DNA of 27,052 nt, from the IMG/VR virus record IMGVR_UViG_3300037961_000829, positions 1-27,052 of that record; one strand, 5' to 3'. Below are positions 21,259 through 27,052 of this stretch, one piece after another. Numbering within the stretch: the stretch's first letter is position 1; the number at the start of each line of letters is the position of its first letter. This DNA comes from a virus. The notes beneath the pieces were generated by a model. That model saw nothing but the letters and a program-made list of their open reading frames with translations. It was not told the origin of the DNA and ran no database searches. Both the position numbers and the translations under genes were made by a program.

Positions 21259-22215
21259 ATGACTAATGTAACCAATATGTTTGAAAACAATGAAAATGTA
21301 AGTGTGTTAAGAAACAATGGCTATGGTTCTGCTAATTTTAATATAGCTACCACACCATTAATGTATGATACAGGTACAGGTACATTAAAGATCAGTAAGA
21401 AAAAAGTTATCTATCGTACAGATACTGGTGTTGAATTAGGTGTGCATGGTAAAAATTATAAAGCCGTAGCACCTAAACATATGATAGATACTACTAGAAG
21501 TATCTTAGAACGATCTGACTTAAATCTTACTGATATTACTGAGGATATTGCAACATCTCATGATGGTAGCAGAACTTTTGTTAGATATAATATGCCTACT
21601 CATGAATACACTACTCCAGATGGAGATACTGCTTCACTTCAATTGTTAGCAACTACTTCATTTGATAGTACTTTTCCATTTTTAATTAGTGTTGGTGCAT
21701 TACAAAATGCTTGTTTAAATACTCAGATATTTACTGATGGCACAGTGTGTTTGTTTAAATCTAAGCATACACAAGGGTTAGATATTAATCATGGTGCTAG
21801 TGTTATATCAAAAGCTTTAGATGTATTCCAAACTGAAAAAGAGTTATGGACTAAGTGGTACAATAATAAAGCTTTGGACTTAGATGTATTTGAAATATTT
21901 GCCAGAGCAGTTAATTGGAAGTCGGCTTATCCACATATTGCATCATGGAGAGGTGAAGTTAGTTTATATAATCATGTTTCAAATGAAGTTCCAATGAATA
22001 AAAACTTCCAATATCTTTGGACAGTATATAAAGATAACTATAAGAAAAAACTAGGTGATAATTATTGGGCAGTTTACAATGCTCTTACGGATTGGTCTAG
22101 CCATGCACCAATAGGCAAAAGACAAGACCCTAAGAATATTGCATCTGTATTAAATCGAAGACAACAGACTGTAAGAGATACTATCAGTCGAGTAGATTGG
22201 GGGATAGCAGTATGA
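21259..22215 (+). CDS. DUF932 family phage protein
   Basis: 318 aa. Recognisable DUF932 pattern: an N-terminal Asn/Gly-rich stretch, then TDTGVELGVHGKNYKAVAPK (about residues 54-73), DGSRTFVRYNMP and SFDSTFPFLISVGALQNACL (the ...G..R..C.N...-type core), and a final helical region (TVYKDNYKKKLGDNYWAVYN, ALTDWSSHAP). The family is common in plasmids and phages and lacks a proven function. AAGGAAAATACT precedes the ATG. The next gene starts by ATGA overlap. Confidence 0.85.
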   Translation: MTNVTNMFENNENVSVLRNNGYGSANFNIATTPLMYDTGTGTLKISKKKVIYRTDTGVELGVHGKNYKAVAPKHMIDTTRSILERSDLNLTDITEDIATSHDGSRTFVRYNMPTHEYTTPDGDTASLQLLATTSFDSTFPFLISVGALQNACLNTQIFTDGTVCLFKSKHTQGLDINHGASVISKALDVFQTEKELWTKWYNNKALDLDVFEIFARAVNWKSAYPHIASWRGEVSLYNHVSNEVPMNKNFQYLWTVYKDNYKKKLGDNYWAVYNALTDWSSHAPIGKRQDPKNIASVLNRRQQTVRDTISRVDWGIAV

Positions 22216-22424
22216 CATTTAAATTATTTAATAAAACATTAGCATTCGATTTCCGTAATGGTTGTGGTGTTGACTTAGAATTTGTTGATGGCAAAGCTGT
22301 TTGGATTTCACCTAACAGAGATATGGAAAGTGTTGAAGCAGGTGTCTTCGTAGGCACAGTAATTTTATTACCTTTCATATCTATCTGTTATGGAAAATGC
22401 TTCGCAGAGGGAATGAATGATTAA
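22212..22424 (+). CDS. Small membrane protein
   Basis: 70 aa from the ATG at 22212 (ATGA overlap with the DUF932 stop; GGGGGAT upstream). The soluble N-terminal 40 residues (FKLFNKTLAFDFRNGCGVDL, then VWISPNRDM) precede one hydrophobic segment near residues 47-63 (AGVFVGTVILLPFISICYG). Possibly an inner-membrane protein made early. Overlaps the next gene by 8 bp. Confidence 0.65.
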   Translation: MTFKLFNKTLAFDFRNGCGVDLEFVDGKAVWISPNRDMESVEAGVFVGTVILLPFISICYGKCFAEGMND

Positions 22425-22599
22425 AGATAGATGTATAAATTGTAATCATGAGATATTTTGGTCTGGTGATGATGACTTAGATGCAATTGATTATAAAGAT
22501 TTTTCAGTCCGTAGCACCTACAATTGTCCTAATTGTGGGTGTGTTACGGAACTTTATCGACCAAGAGGAGATATTAAAAATGGCAAAAGTAACACTTGA
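22417..22599 (+). CDS. Small zinc-ribbon protein
   Basis: 60 aa with two metal-binding pairs: CINC near residues 6-9 and CPNC (followed by GC) near 37-40, a standard zinc ribbon. AGAGGGA is upstream. It may bind nucleic acid or a host protein. The next gene starts within its 3' end (overlap 20 bp). Confidence 0.72.
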   Translation: MIKDRCINCNHEIFWSGDDDLDAIDYKDFSVRSTYNCPNCGCVTELYRPRGDIKNGKSNT

Positions 22600-22867
22600 T
22601 GAAGCTTTGAAGCGTGAGAACAGTGAGAGTTTAAATCGTATTGCTAATGCACTTGAAGCTCTTATTAGACTTTTGGAAGAAGAAGCAGAGATGAATAAAT
22701 ATAAAATAACATTACACACTTTAATCGAAAGCAAATGGGAAGTAGATGCTAAAGATAAAAAAGATGCAAGAAAACTATTTGCACAAGGCGAAGGTATCTT
22801 TGCTGAGGACAAAGAAAAGTTATTAAACACATCTATTAAATCTATTGAGGAGGTAACTGATGAGTAA
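22580..22867 (+). CDS. Two-part small protein with DpnD/PcfM-like end
   Basis: 95 aa from the ATG at 22580 (GAGGAG upstream; the frame stays open further up but without a site). Residues 1-37 are a helix (DEALKRENSESLNRIANALE). From residue 38 onward the MNKYKITLHTLIESKWEVDA pattern, then AKDKKDARKLF, resembles the small DpnD/PcfM-type domain (strand, strand, helix). An internal start at about 22691 might also yield the second part alone. Stop overlaps the next start by 8 bp. Confidence 0.62.
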   Translation: MAKVTLDEALKRENSESLNRIANALEALIRLLEEEAEMNKYKITLHTLIESKWEVDAKDKKDARKLFAQGEGIFAEDKEKLLNTSIKSIEEVTDE

Positions 22868-23066
22868 CAGATATGGTGTAGGTGTATGGGATTTAACATA
22901 TTATAAAATAGATTATGAAACTAATGAAGCTTTATATGATGATGAAGGTAATGTAATGCTATTTAAAGCTCCAAAACAAGATGTTTCAAGTATTGCAGAG
23001 GGTATAGACCCAGATCTTTTAGAGCCAATAGTAACTGAAAAAGATATTGTAAAGGAGTATACTTAA
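22860..23066 (+). CDS. Small acidic unknown protein
   Basis: 68 aa. GVGVWDLTYYKIDYETNEAL and a GIDPDLLEPIVTEKDIVKEY C-terminus, acidic and Tyr-rich. GGAGG precedes the ATG at good spacing. Starts inside the end of the previous gene, 1 bp before the next ATG. No family recognised. Confidence 0.65.
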   Translation: MSNRYGVGVWDLTYYKIDYETNEALYDDEGNVMLFKAPKQDVSSIAEGIDPDLLEPIVTEKDIVKEYT

Positions 23067-23067
23067 T

Positions 23068-23280
23068 ATGACTAACGATGAAATATTAAATAAAATTAAA
23101 GAAGGATTACTAGGTAAAAGATCAATAGCAATATTGAACTTAGAAATCCTTATCAATAATCCAACTGCAATACCAGAACACATTAATTACTATGATGAAA
23201 TAGATAAATTAATTGGACAGGTTGCCGAGATAGATGATAAATTAAAAGTGGTTGACTCAATGATAAAAGGAGATGTATAA
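23068..23280 (+). CDS. Small helical protein
   Basis: 70 aa, mostly helical (ILNKIKEGLLGKRSIAILNL; a C-terminal helix IDKLIGQVAEIDDKLKVVDS), which looks like a short coiled coil. GGAG lies about 11 nt upstream. Its stop shares a base with the next ATG (TAATG). Function unknown. Confidence 0.65.
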   Translation: MTNDEILNKIKEGLLGKRSIAILNLEILINNPTAIPEHINYYDEIDKLIGQVAEIDDKLKVVDSMIKGDV

Positions 23281-23549
23281 TGAATATCTGTGATAAAATA
23301 TATGTATTCTGTGCTTGTTTGTTAGCAGTGTTTGTTAGTAATTTATTTAGCGATACAGCTAAGGCAGAAGAATTAAATCTAGAAATACATGATGATTACT
23401 GTGTTGAATGGAAAGAACACGTAGCAAGAGACGAATACATCATGGGTTTAGAAACAAAAGTAAAAGACTTCTATCTCTTTTTTGTAACTGAACAGAAAAG
23501 AATTGCAGAAGAAGCTTATCTCAAAGCAGGTGTAAGATATGAGTGGTAA
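23280..23549 (+). CDS. Small exported/periplasmic protein
   Basis: 89 aa. Residues 7-28 are hydrophobic (IYVFCACLLAVFVSNLFSD) followed by AKA and EE, a plausible signal peptidase site. The mature part is helical and acidic (VARDEYIMGLETKVKDFYLF). Could be a periplasmic or membrane-anchored exclusion or lysis-timing protein; an i-spanin-like layout (one N-terminal TM, helical body) is also possible. No lysis genes are adjacent, so this stays open. Confidence 0.62.
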   Translation: MNICDKIYVFCACLLAVFVSNLFSDTAKAEELNLEIHDDYCVEWKEHVARDEYIMGLETKVKDFYLFFVTEQKRIAEEAYLKAGVRYEW

Positions 23550-23552
23550 GCT

Positions 23553-23888
23553 GTGAACTCCCCTTGCATAAAAGAATGTCGTTTAGATTCAAATGACATT
23601 TGCAAGGGGTGTGGTAGAACAGTAGAACAAATAACAAATTGGTGGGACTTTACTAATCAACAGAGAGATAATATCATGAATAATCTTGAACTCAAAGTAA
23701 GACTAGAAAATCTTGAAAGTACAATGGATAATATTGTTGAAGCTTTAGAAAATACAATACAAGATGCTGAACAAGTATTAGAAGATGAAGAGCTGACTGA
23801 TGGTGCAGAGAAAATCTTTCAAGGTAGACTTGAATCAGCACAAGGTTTATTAGAAAACATTAGAAGATGGGAGAAAGGTGATGAGTAA
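23553..23888 (+). CDS. DUF1289-type zinc domain fused to a coiled coil (GTG start)
   Basis: 111 aa; start codon is GTG (23553-23555) with only a weak GGTAAG site, 3 bp after the previous stop. Residues 1-45 are a typical DUF1289 domain: SPCIKECRLD, then ICKGCGRTVEQITNWW and a following helix, with the Cys set CxxxC...CxxC that probably binds zinc. Residues 46-111 form a separate acidic helical part (LELKVRLENLESTMDNIVEA...). An internal ATG at 23679 could start the second half alone. DUF1289 proteins normally stand alone, so this is a fusion. Confidence 0.8.
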   Translation: MNSPCIKECRLDSNDICKGCGRTVEQITNWWDFTNQQRDNIMNNLELKVRLENLESTMDNIVEALENTIQDAEQVLEDEELTDGAEKIFQGRLESAQGLLENIRRWEKGDE

Positions 23889-24051
23889 TTTATCAATAGG
23901 AGATAAAGTTAAAGTTATTGACCAAGAAATAACTGGTACAATACTTTATAATTTAGGTAATAAAGTTGTTATTTCAGATGATGATGCAGAAGATAATGAA
24001 GATACTTTAATTTTTAACTTATCTGATTTAGAGGAGATTACTAATGCTTAA
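23881..24051 (+). CDS. Small SH3/KOW-like acidic protein
   Basis: 56 aa: GDKVKVIDQEITGTILYNLG then NKVVISDDDAED and LSDLEEI, the pattern of a tiny five-strand SH3-like barrel. Overlaps the previous gene by 8 bp (ATGAGTAA). Plausible nucleic-acid or protein-binding domain; role unknown. Confidence 0.6.
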   Translation: MSNLSIGDKVKVIDQEITGTILYNLGNKVVISDDDAEDNEDTLIFNLSDLEEITNA

Positions 24052-24199
24052 CATATTATATTTTAGTACAATGGAAGCTTACATTAGTGCTGTTCATCTT
24101 TGTACGGCTATGAAAATATCTTTTGAGGGTATTCAAGCAAAAGACCCTAATAATGAAGTGCCTTATTCACTTCAGATATTGGGGGTGAATAATGAGTAA
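24044..24199 (+). CDS. 51-aa unknown protein
   Basis: 51 aa: a helical first half (NILYFSTMEAYISAVHLCTA) and a short end QAKDPNNEVPYSLQILGV. GAGGAG sits 7 nt before the ATG. Starts inside the preceding gene and its end overlaps the next by 8 bp. Family unknown. Confidence 0.6.
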   Translation: MLNILYFSTMEAYISAVHLCTAMKISFEGIQAKDPNNEVPYSLQILGVNNE

Positions 24200-24386
24200 A
24201 GTATTAGATAAAGTTGTTGAGTGGTTAGAGTTTGAAGTTGAAGACCTACAAACATATCAAGATCGTTATTTTTTTAAATCTCACCTTTCTTTATCGGGTA
24301 GTGAGTTTATTAATTTTGGTAAACATGAAACTGCTCAGGAGTTGTTAAAGCTAATTAAAGAAGAGTGGCAGGTAGATGATGAGTAA
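24192..24386 (+). CDS. Small acidic helical protein
   Basis: 64 aa: VLDKVVEWLEFEVEDLQTYQ then a turn and a second helix (ETAQELLKLIKEEWQVDDE). Two helices with a short loop, strongly acidic. GGGGGTG lies 5-6 nt upstream. Overlaps genes on both sides. No family. Confidence 0.65.
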   Translation: MSKVLDKVVEWLEFEVEDLQTYQDRYFFKSHLSLSGSEFINFGKHETAQELLKLIKEEWQVDDE

Positions 24387-24606
24387 AGTATTCTGTTCCA
24401 AATCAAATACAAAGCATGACCAAGATAAACCACTGATAGATGCATACAATTATGGTGGGGATAGTGTTTGGCGACCTGCTCATGGTGGCAAAGCTACCCC
24501 TTTTGAACATAGAGATAAAGAGTGGTTATATATGTATAATATGAATAATGGGAAACACGCATACTATAATATCACAGATGATAAGTTTGATGAGTTTAAA
24601 GAATGA
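24376..24606 (+). CDS. Small aromatic unknown protein
   Basis: 76 aa (75 from the second ATG). Contains KHDQDKPLIDAYNYGGDSVW and WLYMYNMNNGKHAYYNITDD, rich in Tyr, Trp, Asn and His. No membrane helix. Ends in an ATGA overlap with the next membrane protein. Function unknown. Confidence 0.65.
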   Translation: MMSKVFCSKSNTKHDQDKPLIDAYNYGGDSVWRPAHGGKATPFEHRDKEWLYMYNMNNGKHAYYNITDDKFDEFKE

Positions 24607-24752
24607 GTGCGTTTCTTATAATAATAACTGGGTTAATTTACTTTTATGTTGGCTTAGAACAATGGTTTAAGTTTAGTAACCTACCAATGTTACTGACTTA
24701 TATTGGTTATGCATTTGCTAATATAGGTCTTTACATGATGGCTAGTAAATAA
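24603..24752 (+). CDS. 49-aa two-helix membrane protein
   Basis: 49 aa with two hydrophobic segments, FLIIITGLIYFYVGL (about 4-18) and LLTYIGYAFANIGLYMMA (about 30-47), separated by a short hydrophilic turn. Small two-TM proteins like this are frequent in marine phages; roles from holin-like to exclusion are possible. ATGA overlap with the previous gene. Followed 11 bp later by the MazG-like gene. Confidence 0.65.
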   Translation: MSAFLIIITGLIYFYVGLEQWFKFSNLPMLLTYIGYAFANIGLYMMASK

Positions 24753-24763
24753 AGGAGAACTAT

Positions 24764-25102
24764 ATGATAGAAACTGGGTTGGAATATTCGATAGGTAATA
24801 TTGTCGAATGGCATTACGCTAGGAATTTAATACAAGGTTCTAGTGATAAACAACAAGTACTAAAATTAATACAAGAACTTGGAGAACTATCTGATACTAT
24901 ATGTAAAGGTAGGACACCGATTGATGATATTGGAGACATCATTGTAATACTTGTGAACATAGCAGAGCGAAATAATATATCTATTAAAGACTGCGTAGAT
25001 CATGCATACAATGAGATTAAACACCGAAAGGGTACTATGGTTGATGGTATCTTCATAAAAGAAGAAGATAACATTGATCCTGATACAATTGGAAATAGAT
25101 AA
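24764..25102 (+). CDS. MazG-like nucleotide pyrophosphohydrolase
   Basis: 112 aa. The typical motif set of the all-alpha NTP-PPase family is present: QVLKLIQELGELSDTICKG (about residues 31-49) with the metal-binding E(L)xE pattern, then DDIGDIIVILVNIAERNN (about 54-71) with the second acidic pair (D/D), and a final DHAYNEIKHRKGTMVDGIF. Family enzymes split NTPs to NMP and PPi; in marine phages they may lower ppGpp or adjust nucleotide pools. AAGGAG lies 8 nt before the ATG. It precedes DNA-replication genes. Confidence 0.85.
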   Translation: MIETGLEYSIGNIVEWHYARNLIQGSSDKQQVLKLIQELGELSDTICKGRTPIDDIGDIIVILVNIAERNNISIKDCVDHAYNEIKHRKGTMVDGIFIKEEDNIDPDTIGNR

Positions 25103-25128
25103 ACTAAACTAAAATGGAGAAAATAAAT

Positions 25129-25299
25129 ATGAACAAACTTTTAATTGCACTAAGTACAACGATGTTAGTATTACTTGCATTTGCTATTGCAGGTTGTGGA
25201 GAAACTGATACTGCAGAAGAGCCTGCTACAACAGCTAAAGTTGCACCATCAGTTCCAACTGCAAAAGAATTGCAAATAATAGTTGACACCGAGCAATAA
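25129..25299 (+). CDS. Small lipoprotein
   Basis: 56 aa from ATG at 25129, with ATGGAG 9 nt upstream. An N-terminal hydrophobic segment (LLIALSTTMLVLLAFAIAGC) ends in a lipobox (IAGC), with predicted lipidated Cys near residue 22. The mature part is short, Thr/Ala/Pro/Glu-rich (TAEEPATTAKVAPSVPTAKE) and disordered. It likely sits in the host envelope. Small early-made phage lipoproteins can block superinfection (for example T5 Llp); an o-spanin is the other option, but no lysis genes lie next to it. Confidence 0.75.
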   Translation: MNKLLIALSTTMLVLLAFAIAGCGETDTAEEPATTAKVAPSVPTAKELQIIVDTEQ

Positions 25300-25311
25300 A
25301 TATGTTATAAT
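25283..25311 (+). promoter_or_regulatory. Perfect sigma70 promoter before the ssb gene
   Basis: TTGACA (25283-25288), 17-nt spacer, TATAAT (25306-25311), exact consensus, overlapping the end of the lipoprotein gene. Predicted start about 25318, giving a leader of about 30 nt with AAATGGAGAAAAAA before the SSB gene. This would boost SSB and primase-helicase. Confidence 0.9.
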
Positions 25312-25349
25312 ACCTATTCAATTTTAATAAACTAAATGGAGAAAAAACT

Positions 25350-25784
25350 ATGGCTATATTACAAGGTACTGCATACTGGGCAAGCGTAACTACACCTAAC
25401 ACTACTTTTGATCCAGTGTATACAGTTAATTTGGTTGTTAATGACGAGACTGCTCAACAGTTCAAAGAGCGTGGCTTCTCTATCAAAGAGATGGAAGAAG
25501 GCAAAGCTATCGTTATTAAGCGTAAGGTAAACGGACCGAATGGTATGGTTCGACCTGCACCAAAGCTTGTTGATAAATATAAGAACCCTCTTGATTGTCA
25601 AGTTGGTAATGGTTCAGAAGTTAAAGTTCAGTACAAAGAATGGGAATCCAATTGGAAAGGCAAAGTTTATAAAGGCTTAGATTTTCAAGCCATGCAAGTA
25701 ATAAACTTAGTCGAAGTTGGTACACCAGATGGTGCTGAGTTTGAAGCTTTTGATGCTATCGACGATGTAGAAGGAGAGTTCTAA
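25350..25784 (+). CDS. Single-stranded DNA-binding protein (T7 gp2.5-like)
   Basis: 144 aa. N-terminal ILQGTAYWASVTTPNTTFDP, then VYTVNLVVNDETAQQFKERG, a KRKVNGPNGMVRPAPKLVDK loop and a VKVQYKEWESNWKGKVYKGL strand pair, all matching phage gp2.5-like OB folds. The C-terminal tail is acidic and ends in Phe (DAIDDVEGEF), the feature by which gp2.5 contacts polymerase and primase-helicase. Placed before primase-helicase, the usual context. It has its own strong promoter and an ATGGAG site. Confidence 0.9.
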   Translation: MAILQGTAYWASVTTPNTTFDPVYTVNLVVNDETAQQFKERGFSIKEMEEGKAIVIKRKVNGPNGMVRPAPKLVDKYKNPLDCQVGNGSEVKVQYKEWESNWKGKVYKGLDFQAMQVINLVEVGTPDGAEFEAFDAIDDVEGEF

Positions 25785-25785
25785 T

Positions 25786-26001
25786 ATGAGCGACAACACA
25801 GTAACAGTTGATGGTGTTGTCTACGATATGGAAAAACTGTCAGAAGAGGGCAAGATTGTTTGCTCTCTTTTGATGGAAGTTCAAAGGAAAGTACATGAAC
25901 TATCTAGAGAAGTAGATATATACCAAGCAAGTGCAGTAACACTTTCAAGTAAACTAAAAGACCTTTTGCCTGATGAACAAGCGGAGGTTAAACAAAACTA
26001 A
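25786..26001 (+). CDS. DUF6447-like small protein
   Basis: 71 aa. VTVDGVVYDMEKLSEEGKIV at the start, then a long coiled coil (LLMEVQRKVHELSREVDIYQ) and an acidic/basic end. The T.DGV.Y....LS.E...... opening resembles the small DUF6447 family found in phages. One bp after the SSB stop. Role unknown, perhaps a partner of the replication proteins. Confidence 0.7.
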   Translation: MSDNTVTVDGVVYDMEKLSEEGKIVCSLLMEVQRKVHELSREVDIYQASAVTLSSKLKDLLPDEQAEVKQN

Positions 26002-26018
26002 CCAGAAGGAATAGCCCT

Positions 26019-27052
26019 ATGCCCTTTGTTAAATATCACCAACCATGCCACGAATGTGGTGGAAGCGACCCTGTATCAGTAAACGATGATGGGTCAGCTT
26101 ATTGCTTCAGTTGCAGTAAGTACTACAAAGATTATGAAAATCCAAATCAAATTACAGATAAACCTGCCGACTTTAAATCCTATAAAGGATCAAATAATGA
26201 GGGTTATATCATGCGTAATTTCAATGAGCTAACAGATAGAGGTATCAGTTTAGCTACCGCTAAAAAATATGGAGTTAAAAGTAAAGAAAGTTTTGGTAAG
26301 ATTATAGATCATTCTTATCCATACTATATTAACAACGAAGAAGTTTCGTGTAAGATTAGAAAGCAAGATAAAAGTTTTACTTGGACTTCTTCGCCAAAAG
26401 GTGTTGGTCTTTTCGGAGAGCAACTATTTAAATCAGGTGGTAAATATGTTACTCTTGTGGAGGGAGAGTGCGATGCAATGGCTACCTATGAACTACTCGG
26501 CAGTAAGTGGGCAGTAGTGTCTATTAGATCTGGTGCTCAAGGTGCTGTTCGAGATGTCAAGGAAAGTTTAGAGTTCCTTGAGTCGTTTGAAAATATTATC
26601 ATAGCTTTTGACAATGACAAGCATGGTCGTGAAGCATCTAAGAAAGTAGCAAGAATTCTTAGTCCTTCTAAAGCTAAGATAATGTCATTACCAACAGAGA
26701 TTAAAGATCCCAATGATATGTTACGTCAAAACAGACGACAAGAGTTTGTTCAATTATGGTGGTCTGCTAAGATGTATACACCATCAGGTGTTCTTAATAT
26801 TTCTGAGCAACAAGATAAATTTAAAAATCGTGAAAGAAAGAAATCAATACCATTTCCGTTTCATGGCTTAAACAACAAGCTAGAAGGGTTAAGGGCAGGT
26901 GAGTTGGTTACGTTATGTGGCGGAACTGGTCTTGGTAAATCTAGTGTTACTCGTGAGTTAGAACATTGGCTCATAAAACAAACTGAAGATCGTGTGGGTA
27001 TAGTAGCATTAGAAGAAGATTGGAGAAGAACTGTTGATGGTATCTTATCTAT
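26019..27052 (+). CDS. Primase-helicase (T7 gp4-like), 3' truncated
   Basis: 344 residues visible; the frame is open at the right edge. Domains in order: zinc-binding N-terminus with C10, C13, C29, C32 (CHEC ... CFSC), which in T7 gp4 recognises primase sites; TOPRIM primase core with VEGECDA at about 147-153 and FDND at 197-200; linker; then the helicase start (IPFPFHGLNNKLEG) with Walker A GGTGLGKS at about 301-308, followed by GIVALEED. AAGGA lies about 9 nt upstream of the ATG. Works with the SSB upstream in replication. The rest of the helicase is outside the window. Confidence 0.93.
   Translation, partial: MPFVKYHQPCHECGGSDPVSVNDDGSAYCFSCSKYYKDYENPNQITDKPADFKSYKGSNNEGYIMRNFNELTDRGISLATAKKYGVKSKESFGKIIDHSYPYYINNEEVSCKIRKQDKSFTWTSSPKGVGLFGEQLFKSGGKYVTLVEGECDAMATYELLGSKWAVVSIRSGAQGAVRDVKESLEFLESFENIIIAFDNDKHGREASKKVARILSPSKAKIMSLPTEIKDPNDMLRQNRRQEFVQLWWSAKMYTPSGVLNISEQQDKFKNRERKKSIPFPFHGLNNKLEGLRAGELVTLCGGTGLGKSSVTRELEHWLIKQTEDRVGIVALEEDWRRTVDGILS

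Noticed and set aside
21117-21317. Minus-strand ORF opposite the membrane protein and DUF932 gene
   Set aside because: Antisense shadow crossing the intergenic gap; hydrophobic composition arises from complementing Lys/Asn-rich codons.
22504-22899. 131-codon minus-strand ORF opposite the zinc-ribbon and DpnD-like genes
   Set aside because: Ser/Leu-rich shadow of three well-supported plus-strand genes with SD sites; no SD of its own.
1-27052. Prophage integration features (integrase, att sites, lysogeny repressor)
   Set aside because: None seen; the recombinase-like 79-aa protein lacks a catalytic domain and sits in the terminase operon.

Overview
The window is an AT-rich piece of a short-tailed, T7/P22-like phage genome, most likely a marine podovirus. 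I infer this from the base composition, the portal, terminase and capsid types, the tail fibre with repeated YINSSTDGQLD motifs, and the many tiny early genes. Host and lineage cannot be fixed from the window; SAR11-type pelagiphages are a reasonable comparison set. Both ends cut through genes, so the window is an internal fragment. No integrase, CRISPR array, tRNA, DNA polymerase, phage RNA polymerase or endolysin is visible.

Left half (1-16945, minus strand): the DNA packaging and virion module. In the direction of transcription, from 16945 down, it holds small terminase, a mini recombinase-like protein, large terminase (TTG start), an unknown beta-rich protein, portal, a small helical protein overlapping the portal 3' end, an unknown structural protein, scaffold, major capsid protein, a terminator, two small overlapping genes, tail adaptor, tail nozzle/hub, tail fibre, two small beta-rich proteins, a coiled-coil/TM holin candidate, two large virion or ejection protein candidates and a partial gene. 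Genes are tightly packed with good Shine-Dalgarno (SD) sites.

Centre (16946-17633): a divergent control region. Two back-to-back sigma70 promoters, both exact TTGACA-17-TATAAT with similar spacers, fire left into terS and right into the early genes. The rightward transcript has a leader of about 590 nt that is a run of stem-loops and ends in a 43-bp stem burying the ribosome site of the first early gene. That gene (17634-18035) carries 11 more perfect hairpins inside its coding sequence and is followed by a 15-bp terminator hairpin. This hairpin chain is the most unusual feature of the window. The encoded protein has a Lys-rich, nucleic-acid-binding-like tail, so self-binding is a testable idea.

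Right half (17634-27052, plus strand): early and replication genes. There are about 25 small genes, often overlapping as ATGA. They include an HhH-like protein, a DUF932 protein, a zinc ribbon, a DpnD/PcfM-like protein, a DUF1289 fusion, small membrane or secreted proteins, a MazG-like pyrophosphohydrolase and a lipoprotein. They are followed by a T7 gp2.5-like single-stranded DNA-binding protein, a DUF6447-like protein and the start of a T7 gp4-like primase-helicase. Two further strong sigma70 promoters (20880 and 25283) restart transcription, and a 36-nt hairpin element occurs twice between genes. Host polymerase therefore appears to serve this half.
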